A stretch of DNA of 64,000 nt from Parelaphostrongylus tenuis (Eukaryota; Nematoda; Chromadorea; Rhabditida; Metastrongylidae), in assembly GCA_019055375.1 (NCBI GenBank), contig JAHQIW010007006.1, forward strand, positions 62,001 through 126,000. The letters are read 5' to 3'. The position numbers were made by a program, and so were the translations under genes. The notes beneath the pieces were generated by a model that was given only the letters and a program-made list of their open reading frames with translations, searched no databases and was not told where the DNA came from. Of the stretch, positions 45,916 to 57,596 are shown in pieces; the first letter of the stretch is position 1; each line of letters begins with the position of its first letter.

Positions 45916-46497
45916 ATATAAGTATCATCATCTATACCAAACTAGCCTTATATCAAACTGCTCTCGCACAATTCACTCATTTTCTCTGACATACAGTCTC
46001 TGACTGCTTCTCAGGAACTGTCTGTCCACACCCAGGGCATACTCTCATCTTTCTTTGTACTCACGTTCAATTTTCTCACGGTCTCAATCAGCTATTGTAA
46101 CGGTGGCATTTCATATCGTGAGGATGAACGCACTCATGGGAACGGAGACTCAGGAAGCATGAAATTCTCGCACCGAGAAGCAGATGCCGCTCTATTAGAC
46201 TACCGTGCTAGAGACGGCGTGACACCGTCTGTCTATCAAAGCTGGCCCTCAAAGGGATGGAATTACTGGCACCTTCATCAGTTTCCAGCTGTGAAAAAAA
46301 ATTCTGTCACTTACTGTCGGTAACTAAGGGATTGCCTCCGAATATGAAGACATTCACTCTCTCAGCATGTTCAGTAGGTTGACGGAAACGTAGGTGATTG
46401 CTTCTATAATAAGTGATCGCCTTTGTGCGGTATATCAAGTAGTTGTTTGAGCTTCTTAGTCACCTAATGTAGTGATTGTTTCTTTATTTCTATTTGT

Positions 46498-46710
46498 TTG
46501 TTCAAGCTCCATGAACTTAGAGAGGGCGGAGACTGTGTGAAGAAGCTATTTTGCTTCATATGCAATCACAATGACAGGCTCTTCAGCATCTTTCCCCTAC
46601 TGAAGCACAACACCTGTTTGCGACTAAAGTTAAGGGTCGCCTACTGTAATGAGTGCCTACAGCCCGTTTGTCTTACTCATGAATCGTCTCAATCCATCTG
46701 CGCTTTCTGA
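46498..46710 (+). CDS. Small cysteine-pair ORF, unknown
   Basis: A 70-codon frame with paired cysteines (FCFICNHND, then YCNECLQPVCLTHES). A C-x2-C ... C-x2-C-x4-C-x2-H spacing could be a zinc-binding knuckle, such as the cysteine-rich domain of piggyBac-type transposases, but the match is loose and no other domain is nearby. Hypothetical. Confidence 0.2.
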   Translation: MFKLHELREGGDCVKKLFCFICNHNDRLFSIFPLLKHNTCLRLKLRVAYCNECLQPVCLTHESSQSICAF

Positions 46711-47810
46711 ACGAATGCGCTAAAGGCATTTTGATTTTCTTCGAAGGCGGCGAGATCACTGGACTGGCTTTCGAAGCAAAACGATGCGATATTCTTTGGC
46801 AAACACCATTCTAAACGTTTGATACCAATGTAAATTGGATGCCAGAATGATTATTACGTCGCGAGTAAGCAGCTTGTTCGATTTTTCCAAATCAGATCAG
46901 ATCAACACGATCTACAGTAGTTTCAGTGGTAACAAAGCAAGACATATTGTTCGAAATGTTGCATTTTTAATGCCTCTGAAATTCATTTAATTACTCAAAT
47001 AAGCACCTTTATTATCAGCGAAGTGCTAGACTTACAAATGAATCATGAGGTCGATTTTTTGAAAAAAGCTTCTCTGGATGAAGTGTTTGACATCTAGAAC
47101 CAAAATTCTACCTAAAAATAAGTCTACGCTATACGGCAACACCACAGCACAGCAAATGTATGATCCTCTTCGCATCTCTTGAGCCAGCGGAGCCCACTAA
47201 AGAGCCCTTAAATTCGGTGGAGGCAAAAAATTTTTCTTCTCCTCCTTCGTAATGTCGGGTTACTAACATATTTGAGGACACCGTTGATTCCTCAGAGGCA
47301 GAAAAGCCATGAACTCGTCTGCGCTTGAGAGAAGACTAATGCCGGTATCTGGAACAATGAATGTCAGTTTTTTTAGCAGTCAGAAAATTAGTGGAGACGA
47401 GAATATTGTGGAATCTGACATAGACCTTGCTTCATCTATTAAGCAATATGACAATGCAGCTATTTGCTATATTTTGCCGCTTTCTTCTGCCCAGCACACT
47501 GCTATAAGTAACACTTCATACGATAGTCATGATCCACTTCTACGACTGAAAACGAGAAAAAGCAATTCAGTGATGAAAAATTAGGTTTGCTTGGTCATAT
47601 AGTTCCAATTAACTATTGAACTTTATAACTCGACACTTTTTAAAAGAGTCTCCTTTACTAAGGCTTAAAAATAGCAAGAAAATAGCAATGAGTTTTCTGG
47701 TATGCGACTTTTATTTCACACTATCAATTCTATTAAAAAATCAACTTTCATCAGTGTTAAATATGATAAGTAATATCTTGTTGGCAAAAAGACTTCTTTC
47801 CTATTAGGAG
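46711..47810. other. No recognised gene; one serine-rich frame
   Basis: A 91-codon plus-strand frame at 47309-47584 (MNSSALERRLMPVSGT...) is open from an ATG that follows a GAGGCAG acceptor-like string. It has no recognisable domain and could be chance. Confidence 0.25.
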
Positions 47811-49645
47811 GAGACAAATGAAAAATCGATGTTACTCGTTGGAGAGGAAAGTTTTATAGGAATGGTAGTTAGCATTGGAAATCTGAGACTTAGACTGAGC
47901 GCCAGTTCGCCGGTTTTCGAAGAAGACTTTTTGACGTTGCTATAAAAGAAGATTTCTTGGCTTTAAACATGCATGTTTTTAGACGGACAGAGCTTTTTCT
48001 ATGGATTATTATTAACCGTTCGATAGCTTAATTAAATTTGATTCTAACGCTTTGTTTATATCTCGAAAAGACCGATTTTCTGAAAAGCAGTAGGTGACAT
48101 AGGACAAATTCCCAACTGCGATCAATGGTCGCATCGAGCAACTCACGTGGAGTTAGCTGGCAGTCACGTTCAACGACGTGATGACCACCGATTTTTCGGG
48201 CATATGAAAGCGTAGAGAAATAGCGCATCAGCGGCTCATGTGGCCTCTGCAAGCGCCCGCAAGTGAACTGGCCGATGTGGCCATTGTTCGTAGATGGGAA
48301 TTCAACTTATTTTACCTTCTGTGTTTCAAAGAAGTGGTCATTTAAGGATACAAGCATAGCTTTGGTGCCAAATTCGATGACGTTATTGAGCGATTACTAA
48401 TAGTCCATGTAATGCGTAGCTGCACTGGCCAGTTGCGGGACTAGAGAATAGCGAATAACGTACCCAAGTCCGGTAGAGAAGGCGAATGTAGCAAATTGTA
48501 CTGACTGAGAGTTTGTTCGCCTTGTGATTTTCGCCACGCGAAGCTTTAGCCCCTTCTCTCCGTGGATCAAATAACCTCAATCTTGGGTGACTAAGGTTTA
48601 TGCACAATATCATAGCATAACGGCAACAACTAACGGGATTAGTTAATGTACCTACAAGTTAGATGAGTACTATGAGATCAATAGTGGAGTACTGAAAAGC
48701 ATTCATGTAAGTGATAAGGAACAAGCTCCCAAATGTTACATGAAAAGTTCAGTGAAAAGCGAGTTCCCTAATTATTTGCAAATTTTGATGAGAAACTGCT
48801 CTATGACATTATATACATATGATATGATGAGTGCCGATGACTTCAATTACAGTTGTATCAGTGAAACCTTAATTGGCCACTATAATGAGTTACTTAAGAG
48901 ATTACTATTCAGTGTCGAGTACAAGCACTTTGAAGAGTGACTTTATAGAAAGCTAGATCAGTTTCACAACATCCAGATTGGCGGGAGCGAGTTGATGAGG
49001 TTAAATCTAACGCAGTGATTAAGAAGTGGATTGATTTGGCAGTAGAGACTCATACAGGTCACTCATTAAGAGAGAGCTAAGAAACATTTCAGCTTATGAT
49101 TATCAGCGTTGAAGTGGACGGATAAGATGAAGCAAAAGGCAGACATTGAAATCGCATGCTGTCGACCACTACGAAGCAATTTGAGGCAAATAAAGTACCA
49201 TCGGAGATGTGCACTTTGACAGTCTCTCGAGGTTTTCTGTCTGCCCTTTGCCTGGAAACCGTTCGAAATGGCAGCTGCAAGCCAGAAAGCTGTCCATCGG
49301 CCGGCTTTAATCGCTAACCGTCTCTATGTCTCCTTTCCCCTAACCTTTCAATTATCTACAATTAGAATGATATTTATTTAATGATATGCGATAGAAATAA
49401 GCATAGCAGAAAAAAATAGCAGTTATCAGGAGGATTAAGTGCTATAGTCTAAAGAAAGAGCTTTGTACGGCGAGAAATATGCCCGTCCAAAACGCAGTTT
49501 TGTTTAGGAATCACAGCGCTATAAATGGGTGCTTTGAAAAAGGCCGCGATGTGGGGTTATAGCCTCAAGACTCAGTTTTCCAATGGTTACTATCACTTCT
49601 ATGGAAATTTCCTCTCCAGCAAATAAGATCGGTTATTTATTTGTC
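47811..49645. mobile_element. FB-1 element split by a 1.04-kb insertion
   Basis: 47811-48406 carries the left arm, centre and most of the right arm up to GCGATTACTAATAGTCC. The expected continuation (AAAGAAAGAGCTTTGTACGG to the end block GTTATTTATTTGTCA) is found at 49450-49645. The intervening 48407-49444 is flanked by TAGTCC and TAGTCT, a likely short target duplication. The inserted piece has no recognised ORF or terminal repeats. Confidence 0.65.
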
Positions 49646-50319
49646 ATCTCCTAATTTGAAAGAAAAGCAAAGAGTTATAGATTCCAATAGTTGCTCTTCA
49701 GAAGAATATGTAAGGCTCCTTTTTGTGATGGTAACGTCACAGTCAAACTTCTTCATGGCTTTTTGCTTTTTGTTTCCTTACTTTCTTTTCACTTATTTTT
49801 GTTTTGATATATAAACCTTCCAAAGCTCTCGGTTATTGGGCAATTATCTTTGAAGGAGTATTTTTTACTGGACGAAAAACTTCCCACTGGACTTTGTTGA
49901 AAGCTATTCAGAAACCTAAATTTCGGAAAGTTTGATAATGAGTCTGTTCTCTAAAAGCGCCATCCCATAGCGACGCAGCACTGAATTAAAATTATGTTCA
50001 ACACGTTGTACAACGACGTTGAAATCCTGCGCGGCACGTCACGGCTGCAATGAAGTTGTGGTAGTTTGCTAATGAAACGTGTGTTTTTACCGTCACTAAA
50101 GAGAATTTCGTCGAAAGTAGATGATAAAATATGATAGAGGAGATATCGAAAAAGTTATTTGTAGCACAAGCAATGGCAAAGCTATCTCCTGAAACCTCGA
50201 ACATTAAATAACTTGAGAAGTTGAAAAAACAAACTTTGCTTTAAAGCGTTGGCTTTTTCTCTCTAGCAGAACGTAAAATGAGAGTCATTTCACAAAGCAG
50301 CCTTAATGAAAGAACAGGC

Positions 50320-50540
50320 ATTTACTAAGCTATCGAATGACTACAAAAGCATGGATGATAAAGAAGGAAGCAAAGTTATGTAACAGCTGTGAATGCGTTT
50401 CCTTTCACAACAATGTGCTTTTCCTATTGAAACATAAATGATTTCCGGATACATGGGCATTCTCTTAACTATAATACTTTTCATAGAATCTCTTCTGCTA
50501 TATTTTATCATTCACCACAATATTACCCCTCAATACCTCA
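50320..50540. repeat. Dispersed repeat shared with 41.6-42.2 kb
   Basis: GCTATCGAATGACTACAAAA, GATAAAGAAGGAAGCAAAG, TTGAAACATAAATGATT and GAATCTCTTCTGCTAT are found in the same order at about 41990-42200, with differences. Confidence 0.5.
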
Positions 50541-50577
50541 GATTACCAAACAAATTTCCATATTTCCATCGCAAGGC

Positions 50578-52306
50578 GTGTTAATAAAGACTCCCGCCGC
50601 GCCGCGCCTCCGCAGTTTGAGGCACGAGCAGGTGAACAACATCAAGCCGGTCGCCAACTACTTTGCAAAAGCTGGTGCATTGGCTAATCTTCGGACTCAG
50701 GACGATAGTCTCTATTACTATGCACTAATATTTTGCTTCCACGCCAACTCAATTTATCCACATTCTTAATTGAAAACTCAAAATCATGCATCAGCAAACC
50801 ATGCTGGTCCGTCAGTTAGTCATGCTAATCTATCATGTACGATTACTAGCAAAACTTCCAAAGCAATTGAAACTTACGCAAATCGAATGCGAGGAGCTGG
50901 ACAAAGCCAAAATTGCAACCACAGAGGGTTTAACAGCAGCCACCTTCGTAGAAAGTAGACGAAGAGTTGGAGAACGTGCAAGCACCCTCAATTATATGGC
51001 ATCTATACTCGAACGGACATTGTACGAAATAGCAATCGCCAGGGATAGCGCACAACTGCGCAGCGCGGAAGAGGAGTACGAGGGATATCCAAATCCGGAG
51101 GAAGCCATAGTCATAGCGTACACATATAGTTCGATCTTTCGAACTAGGATCGTAGTCTTCAATTGCTAGGCAAAGAGAAGACTCGCGTCGGCAAATAGAT
51201 GGAGAGAGGGATTTTCTATCAATTTAAAGATAGACCTGCAAGAAGAAAAGGAAGCAAAGCCACAAAATTGTCGCAAACCTCAGCTTGCGATACTTACTCC
51301 TATCAAGAACAACGCCAGCATCTTCCCACCTGAATCCACAGAAGATGGACAGGACAACGTCCATATGCACAACGAAGCCCCCACTGTCCTACTTTGACGC
51401 AGAAACTTCAGCCATCAGGAAACAACCGTCGCAGACACCAACACAAATGCTTCTACTCAGATTCAATCGCTCAGATTCATTCGCCATCGGTCACAATCAA
51501 GCCAAACTCTCAAGACAAAGAGGACATGTCTTCATCGCAATTCGCAACAACCACATCGGAAAGGGAATTCAACGTCTCAACATTTCTTTTCTAATGGATC
51601 AATTTTGTATTGACTCGACCTCGTAAGGTACCAAAATTCAAAAGTTCTTTTTTCAAAAGACACCGTTCTCACCTGGATGAAACGAAAATCACTAAATAAC
51701 GTAGAAACCAGAAACTTGATCCCACTGAAAAAGATTGATAAGAACGCCAAACGTAATCAAAACCTTTGTCGTTGCAAATTTTCAGCCACGCTTTTCTATT
51801 TTTTCTACTATTCACGTCAGGTTTACTCACTGTGCATCAACAGCTATTTTTCCTCGACCATTGTACTATTCATCTATTCACGTCACGGTTATTCACTCTG
51901 CATCAGCAACTATTCGTTCTATTCTTCACACTATTAACGACAGGCTTACCAGTTCTGCATCAGTAACTGATTTCACCCTCCCCCCCCCCCCCCATCCTTC
52001 CCACTATTGTGATCCTCCTATCATTCAGCTGTTTTCGTCAGGTGTATCCATCCGCAGCACTATTCATTCCCTCCCAAGCTATTCAACTGCTCTCGTCAAT
52101 GACTGCTATTATTCTTATCTGATCAAAAGCCTGGGAGGAGTAGACCATCTTTCATGAAATTTCTTTGTGAATTCGCCACTTATTCGGTTCGCCATCGTCA
52201 ACAACTGTACTGCAGATCCTAACGCAACTTCAAATTAATATTGTTCGTATTATTCAACGCTCGCCATTCATGATCCATGCCCCCAACAAACTTTCCAGGG
52301 TGGGAG
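50578..52306 (+). pseudogene. LTR-retrotransposon internal region with gag-like ORF
   Basis: The 127-codon frame at 50786-51169 reads KLTQIECEELDKAKIATTEG, then VESRRRVGERASTLNYMASI and LERTLYEIAIARDSAQLRSA. It is a charged, coiled-coil-like stretch resembling the N-terminal gag of nematode BEL/Pao-type elements (tentative). A lysine-rich frame follows with stops. Further on are imperfect repeats of about 55-60 bp (51805-51970, each containing a form of CACTNTGCATCA) and a run of 14 C (51980-51993). No protease, RT or integrase is seen, so pol is deleted. GGGTGGGAG just before 52307 looks like the polypurine tract. The 5' LTR is missing. Confidence 0.5.
51980..51993. repeat. Homopolymer C14
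   Basis: Fourteen consecutive C residues, exceptional in this AT-rich window; prone to sequencing or assembly error. Confidence 0.95.
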
Positions 52307-52747
52307 TGTCGACAAGTCGAATATTATCTTGGGAATGCGTAGAAGCCTACGCAAAAGGCGCTTTCGGCAATCACATAGCGTGGGAACCCAAATAAAAAGA
52401 GCTTTAAAAACGTTCCTGATCAGGTATAGCCTCTCGCCTCATCCCATATATATGAAGATGAAAATACCGCGGGAGGCCGGTTATTACAGTCTTAACGTTT
52501 CTGTGCTGCAGCTGTTCAACCATATCTTTAACGTAGTTTTTTAAATAACTCATTGTTCTTCACAGTTATTCCAAAGTGCTTATGTAGTATTAACTCTTCT
52601 ACTTATGTCATTTATTGCATATTGTTTGTCTAGCGCTTGTTGTCGTTAATAAGTGTAGTTGTGTTGTTGTGTATAAGGGTATAAGTACCAAAGTTTGTGG
52701 TGAACCTATAAAGCCTGAGGGGCAGCACACTCTCTACGACTTCAACA
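52307..52747 (+). mobile_element. Putative 3' LTR
   Basis: Starts TGTCGACAAG directly after a purine tract and probably ends TTCAACA. It contains CCTATAAAGCC (TATA-like) about 40 bp before the end, and AATAAAAAGAG inside. The boundaries are by eye because no second LTR exists in the window for comparison. Confidence 0.45.
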
Positions 52748-52844
52748 AAATCCACTAAACCATCACTATAAACGCGATGTGAGACTTAGCTAGTTACAGC
52801 TCAGATCATTGTCGACGTGTTAACGCACTCGCGCTTTATTCCCC

Positions 52845-53120
52845 TCTAAATCTCGCACGGCAGAGCTTCCTCCTTAGGTTTATAGTTGGTGCTGTAAATC
52901 TCGGCAATTTCAAAATGCTTTTGTTTATTCAAAGACTGTTTTACAGCGCAGTAGCAATAAGGTAGAATTGTGTTTCACATACGAGTATTTTTTGTAAGCC
53001 AGAGCTCGTTCCTTAGAATATCAGTGGTCATTCGGTATCGCACTTTCAGCGATTTCAACAGTGCACTTGTCTTCTGTAAAAATCTTTAAGACGACAGATA
53101 AGGCGCTGCAGCATAGAAAG
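52845..53120. repeat. Two tandem FB-1-arm-like units
   Basis: CGGCAGAGCTTCCTCCTTAGG...TCTCGGCAATTTC and AAGCCAGAGCTCGTTCCTTAG...CAGCGATTTCAAC repeat about 140 bp apart, in the same direction, as at 20365-20690. Confidence 0.5.
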
Positions 53121-53129
53121 AGCGATGTG

Positions 53130-53265
53130 CAAAACGAGCGCTGGTGGCACAACGATTCGACACATGCTCCCGTAAAAAGTGAGTTCTGGATTTGAAACCC
53201 GGCTAAAGCAAATGTTTTTCGCACCACTCTACACTATTGGGTATATTGCAGCATCACAACGCCGC
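53130..53265 (+). mobile_element. SINE-B, degenerate head
   Basis: AAGTGAGTTCTGGATTTGAAA (B box region), CACCACTCTACACTATTGGG and TATTGCAGCATCACAACGCC. Confidence 0.6.
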
Positions 53266-54034
53266 AAGTGCCGCAAGTGGCGATTAAATGAAAAGAATTC
53301 TGATTGATTATAACTAATAGATTTCACCTTTGAACATGATAATGTTCTAATCGAGAATGATAATTGAGAAGCATGAAATGTGGAAGACTGGCGCACGGAG
53401 CCGATAGTCCAAAACGAAAGATCTACCACTGATATTTAGAAGCTGACGTAAGAGCCGCCTAGAGATTTGTTTTACATAAACTATGCCGTGAAAAGGACAA
53501 ATGTTACTGGTATAGGAAAATTCCACGATCTCTACCTTGAAATATTACTGCTCAACTATCACATGACAAATGTCGTCAAAATGCTTCTACACGCCATTAG
53601 CAGCTGCTAATATGACAGGGAGAAAATTTGGAAGCCTGCTATGGAACTTCATTCAACCGAAAATGCAAAGATATTACAGACGAGAAAGGTTTTGAAAGAA
53701 TTACTTTCTAGTCACCATTATCAATAGAAACTCTAGCATAGCAGATATATGCCCAATATATGTGCATGTATTGTAAATTTGTGCACCGGTATAAGGTAGT
53801 TATCTCTCATGACCCTAAGATCTTCCTGCATGAGGCTCCTATCGTTAGAAAATTTATTCAGTGCAGATTTCACTACAATGGCAAGTGTAGAATAAACAGG
53901 AAAAAAGCTGTTCAGACATGCCATAAGTCTGAAGTGAGTAGACAGTTGATAGCTCAACGAAATCAAAAGGTACTAAAATGTTGAAAGGGAAAGATCTAAA
54001 GGACAGTACATATCTAGCACAGTTCACGACAACA

Positions 54035-54690
54035 AAAATCCGCACAAAATTATGTATCAGACGAGCATATTTCTCGCCAGAAAGAGCTCCTTATCCAGAA
54101 TATTAGTAATCATTCGATAGCACAGTATCAGCTTACTTTAACGCTGTGCTTATATTCTAAAAAGACCTTTTCTCTGCAACGCAGCAGGTGAAATAAGTTG
54201 AATTTGATTTGTAGGCAAGGTGACCTTGGCCAGTTCACGTGCCGGCGCGTGAGGAGACCACGTTTTATGACGCAATGATCATCGCTTTTTTGGACATATG
54301 AACGCGTAGATAAGTACCACGTCGGAATTCACGTGGTTGCCGCGCACTCACGCGCGAGTTGACAGATGAGGTTACCGATCGCAGATGAGAATTCAACTTA
54401 TTTTACCTACTGCGTTTTCGAGAAACTGTCTTTTCAGGATATAAGCACAGCGCTGGAATCAATTTAAATTACGCTATCGAGTGTTTGCTAATAGTCCAAG
54501 AAAGAGCTCTGTCCTATGAGAAATATGCCTGTCTAAGACATAGTTTTGTGTGGAGACTGCAACGTTATTAAACGGCGTTCTCAAAATAGGCGAAGTTGGG
54601 TTGTAGCCTCATGTCCCAGCTTTCGAATGGTTAAAACTCCTATGAAAAGTTCTTGTCCAGCGAATGAGGTCGACTTTTCATCTGCCCCTC
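54035..54690. mobile_element. FB-1 palindromic element, nearly complete
   Basis: The left arm (GCATATTTCTCGCCAGAAAG, ATTAGTAATCATTCGATAGC, CTCTGCAACGCAGCAGG) mirrors the right arm (ACCTACTGCGTTTTCGAGAA, CGCTATCGAGTGTTTGCTAA, CTATGAGAAATATGCC) about an axis near 54290. The centre is GC-rich (GTGCCGGCGCGTGAGGAG). Confidence 0.75.
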
Positions 54691-54954
54691 ATTATCGAAC
54701 AGAACCTAAAAAACTATTACAGAGAAGCACGAATAGAAATATGACTCAGTACATGAAAAAGGTCATCATAAGAAGAAATCGTTGAAGGAAACATAATTGC
54801 TGCGGATGTCTTTGTGGATATGTGACAGTATCTATATAAAAAACAATGAAATATGTAATTATCATTTCATTTACAGTAGAGATGTAAATTCTTTTGTGAA
54901 GTTTGTAATTGCTCACAGGTGCGGGAAAATGGCCATTCAATGAATTCCGCTGAT

Positions 54955-55085
54955 GTTATAGATATACCCAATGATGTTGAATATGTGTGAACTTTTTGGT
55001 GGCAAAACCTGGTTAAGCACGCACCCACGGTAAGGGTGAGTTGCCTGTTGGAACTCCGCTTGACGTTGACGTCCTACCCATCACT
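54955..55085 (-). mobile_element. SINE-B
   Basis: Minus-strand body (AGATATACCCAATGATGTTG) and a scrambled head around GGTGGCAAAACCTGG. Confidence 0.5.
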
Positions 55086-55164
55086 CAGTATTATTGGGAA
55101 AATCTATAACATCATAAAAGCGCCAAAAACGGATAAATAAAAGCAATTGTGGCCTAGAAATACT

Positions 55165-55445
55165 ACCAGGCATATTGGAATTAGAGCGCGGCCTTGAGGA
55201 AAAAATTCGAAGACGACGGTTTGTTAATTTACAGACATTATCCGAAAGCAACCGAGCGTACAACACTGCCCATTTAGCAAATTCTTCCACTTGATGGCGT
55301 GTGCGAATCTTACGTCTGCGTCTTCTCCATGTAAGGAGATGGGGTTAGCCTAAGAAAATTGGCTAAGACGAAAGTCACCATACAATTGACGAGGCTGCAA
55401 GACCGAAAGACGTATATTGCATTGTGTAAGTGCCCATAACAAACA
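55165..55445 (+). mobile_element. Hammerhead-bearing repeat unit, single monomer
   Basis: Block order GGCATATTGGAATTAGAGC, CGAGCGTACAACACTGCCC, CTTCTCCATGTAAGGAG, the hammerhead-like core, then GTAAGTGCCCATAAC: one monomer in plus sense, as in the right half of the 58.5-kb element. Confidence 0.65.
55380..55422 (+). ncRNA. Hammerhead-like ribozyme motif, copy D
   Basis: The core reads TTGACGA (C3 changed to T), with stem II GGCTGCAAGACC (GCAA loop), GAAA, a damaged stem III AGACGTAT, H17 = A, and five of six stem I pairs (ATACAA with TTGCAT). Confidence 0.45.
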
Positions 55446-55609
55446 TATTAGTAACTCAAAAATTATTATTTAGGCATATCGAAAGAGAATTCCGTTTGAT
55501 CTCCGTTGATTTCGAATGTAGACAAAGCTGTAACGTCACATTGCTCTTGCTGCTATCATTTAATTATTGCTTGTCTATCCTTCGGGATATATATGCATCT
55601 GCATTAATG

Positions 55610-55611
55610 TA

Positions 55612-55643
<32 letters not shown>
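55610..55643. repeat. Palindromic TA tract
   Basis: TATATATG-(TA)n run. It abuts the mariner end TAGGATGCAAAAAAAGTCC, consistent with mariner insertion into TA. Confidence 0.9.
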
Positions 55644-56800
55644 GGATGCAAAAAAAGTCCTGTCAAGTTTTTTGGATATTTTAGCATTGGGAAAGAATAT
55701 TTCGTAAACAAGTAAATTCATTTACATGGAAAAATTAAATTACGTCGATTAGATTAACAGCTACAATAATGAACAAGAAAGTTTACAAGAAAATTTTTAA
55801 AATTGCCTCGTTTCGCCTCTATACATTTACGAATTCGCTTGCAAAAATTTCGAACGATGCTCGCACACGTTTCTACCTTAAATTCGTCCCATGCTCGTGT
55901 CAAAGCGTTCAAAAGGTGTCTACGGTAGTGTAGCGAGTAGGCGAGACTTTTTCCCTAGTCTGCACCACGCGAAGTAATTTATTGGAATGAGATTCGGCAA
56001 GTATGACTGCTAAATGTCTCTGCCCCAAAAGCTCCGAAATAGCTCCTGGCAGATGGCAATCGTTGAGCGGACCGAATGCGGAGGAGCCCAGTCTTGCTGA
56101 AGCGTAAATACGGCGGTGTCTAAGTGTTGAGTAGTCCAAGGCTCCAGTACGCCAGTATAACCTGCTGGTGATAGCTGGCAGAGTTAATTTTGACGTTTCT
56201 GTTGATGAAGACCATCGGCTTCCTTCCGGGTGGCGCAAATGCCGGCTCAGGTCATCACAGAGACTGGAGAATGATTACGGCAGGTGGTCGTTTGCTACTA
56301 CGAACTTCTGCTAATCCTTATTCAGAAATTTATGCCGATTTTGGCGATTGTGAAGTGGTTTGACCTTAGCGATATCTTTTCATCCGTAAAAAACCTTCCA
56401 CAAGCGAGCATCAGCTCGAAAAGCAAATCATTCGGCGAGCTCTTGGAAGCCGCTGTTCTTTCATCTTTTTGTCCAGAAAGTAAACACGAGAGATCTTGTA
56501 GTTGCGCAGCTTCAACTTATTGATGACAATGCTTCCGCACTCTCCACTCACTAATTCCGAGCTTTCCAAATTTGCGCATCTAAAATTCCGGATTTCGTTG
56601 AACTTGGCAACTGATCTACTGGATGCTTTCCGCACGACTAGGAATGGAGGTGGTTGAACAACTTTTCAAGGATAGTGGTCAGCCCCTTCAATCTTTTTGG
56701 AACTATTCACGGCTCTGTAGACACCTGATGGTTTGAAACTAGTCGATTTTAGCAATATCGGTCGTTTTCGTTTTCATCTTAGGCAGTTCGACTACTACAA
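55640..56800 (-). pseudogene. Tc1/mariner transposase remnant, DD37D-like
   Basis: Minus-strand frames give the N-terminal part around MKTKTTDIAKID, then a linker (LRNYKISRVYFLDKKMKEQR). FFTDEKISL follows with the first catalytic Asp (T-D-E-K). VLEPWTTQHLDTAVFTLQQD and WAPPHS carry the second Asp, then YLPNLIPINYFAW stands where SPDLNPLDY is expected. Third Asp is replaced by Asn. Counting places 37 residues between the last two acidic positions, matching DD37D (maT-type) elements. The tail ALTRAWDEFKVETCASIVRN and FCKRIRKCIEA is well kept. Several frameshifts and stops are present. The left end TAGGATGCAAAAAAAGTCC looks like the terminal inverted repeat; the opposite end is not seen, so the 5' side is truncated. 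Confidence 0.8.
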
Positions 56801-57045
56801 TACGTTGATTATGTAACCCAACCATGTAAATTGTAAATTGTGCACTATAAAATAAATATTAGACGAAAATGCAATAGGATTTGACAGATGCGTACATAAT
56901 AAAGTTGTGTTGAATCTTTTTGAAGATGGCGCACTCATTGTACACCGAGCCACTTTGAAAAAATCTTCTCGATGTTCACCGCAGCCAAACGCTCTTTGGG
57001 TGTGTATTTGCAGTGCCGAAGTGGGGACATTTCTGCACCTCGTCA

Positions 57046-57596
57046 TTGCGGTGCTTGTTTCATAATCTCTCCAACAATGATGGTTTTCTCCACAAGATGA
57101 TCTAGTTGGAAAAAAATCTTTCTAGGTCTAAAGAAGCCGCGTATAACAGAAGTATGGAAGTGAATTAAAAGTTCTGGCATAACTCAGCCATCCCGGAACA
57201 CTAACACTGTTTTGTATAACACTTTACCGCAATTCAGTTGATGTATCCAAAATCAAAATTTCTATATCACATTGTAAACAACTGTATTGCGTTGGACAAA
57301 AGCATTCGCATCAAGAAATTTTCTGTTATGTGATAAATCTCATTAGCCTATCACAATGAATTCCGAATTCCTAAAGCTGAAAAAGGTTTGTTTCTCCTTT
57401 TATTTCTAACTTTTGCTCTGAGAAATAAGCTACCTTCCATGAAGCTGGGCAGATAATGGAGGTGCGGTGTTTTCTACCAAACACGGGGTAACCTTCTTTC
57501 TAATAATGCTTTTTGTCCGGTAATACCCAACAAAAACGTCATGATGCACTAGATCACACCATATAAGATACATTCATATCTGTCCCACTAACGTTG
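57046..57596. other. No recognisable gene
   Basis: Unique AT-rich sequence between the mariner remnant and the SINE-A copy; no motif seen. Confidence 0.45.

Noticed and set aside
55430..55684. 84-codon frame with YICIYIYIYIYR
   Set aside because: Low-complexity translation of a TA tract next to a mariner end.
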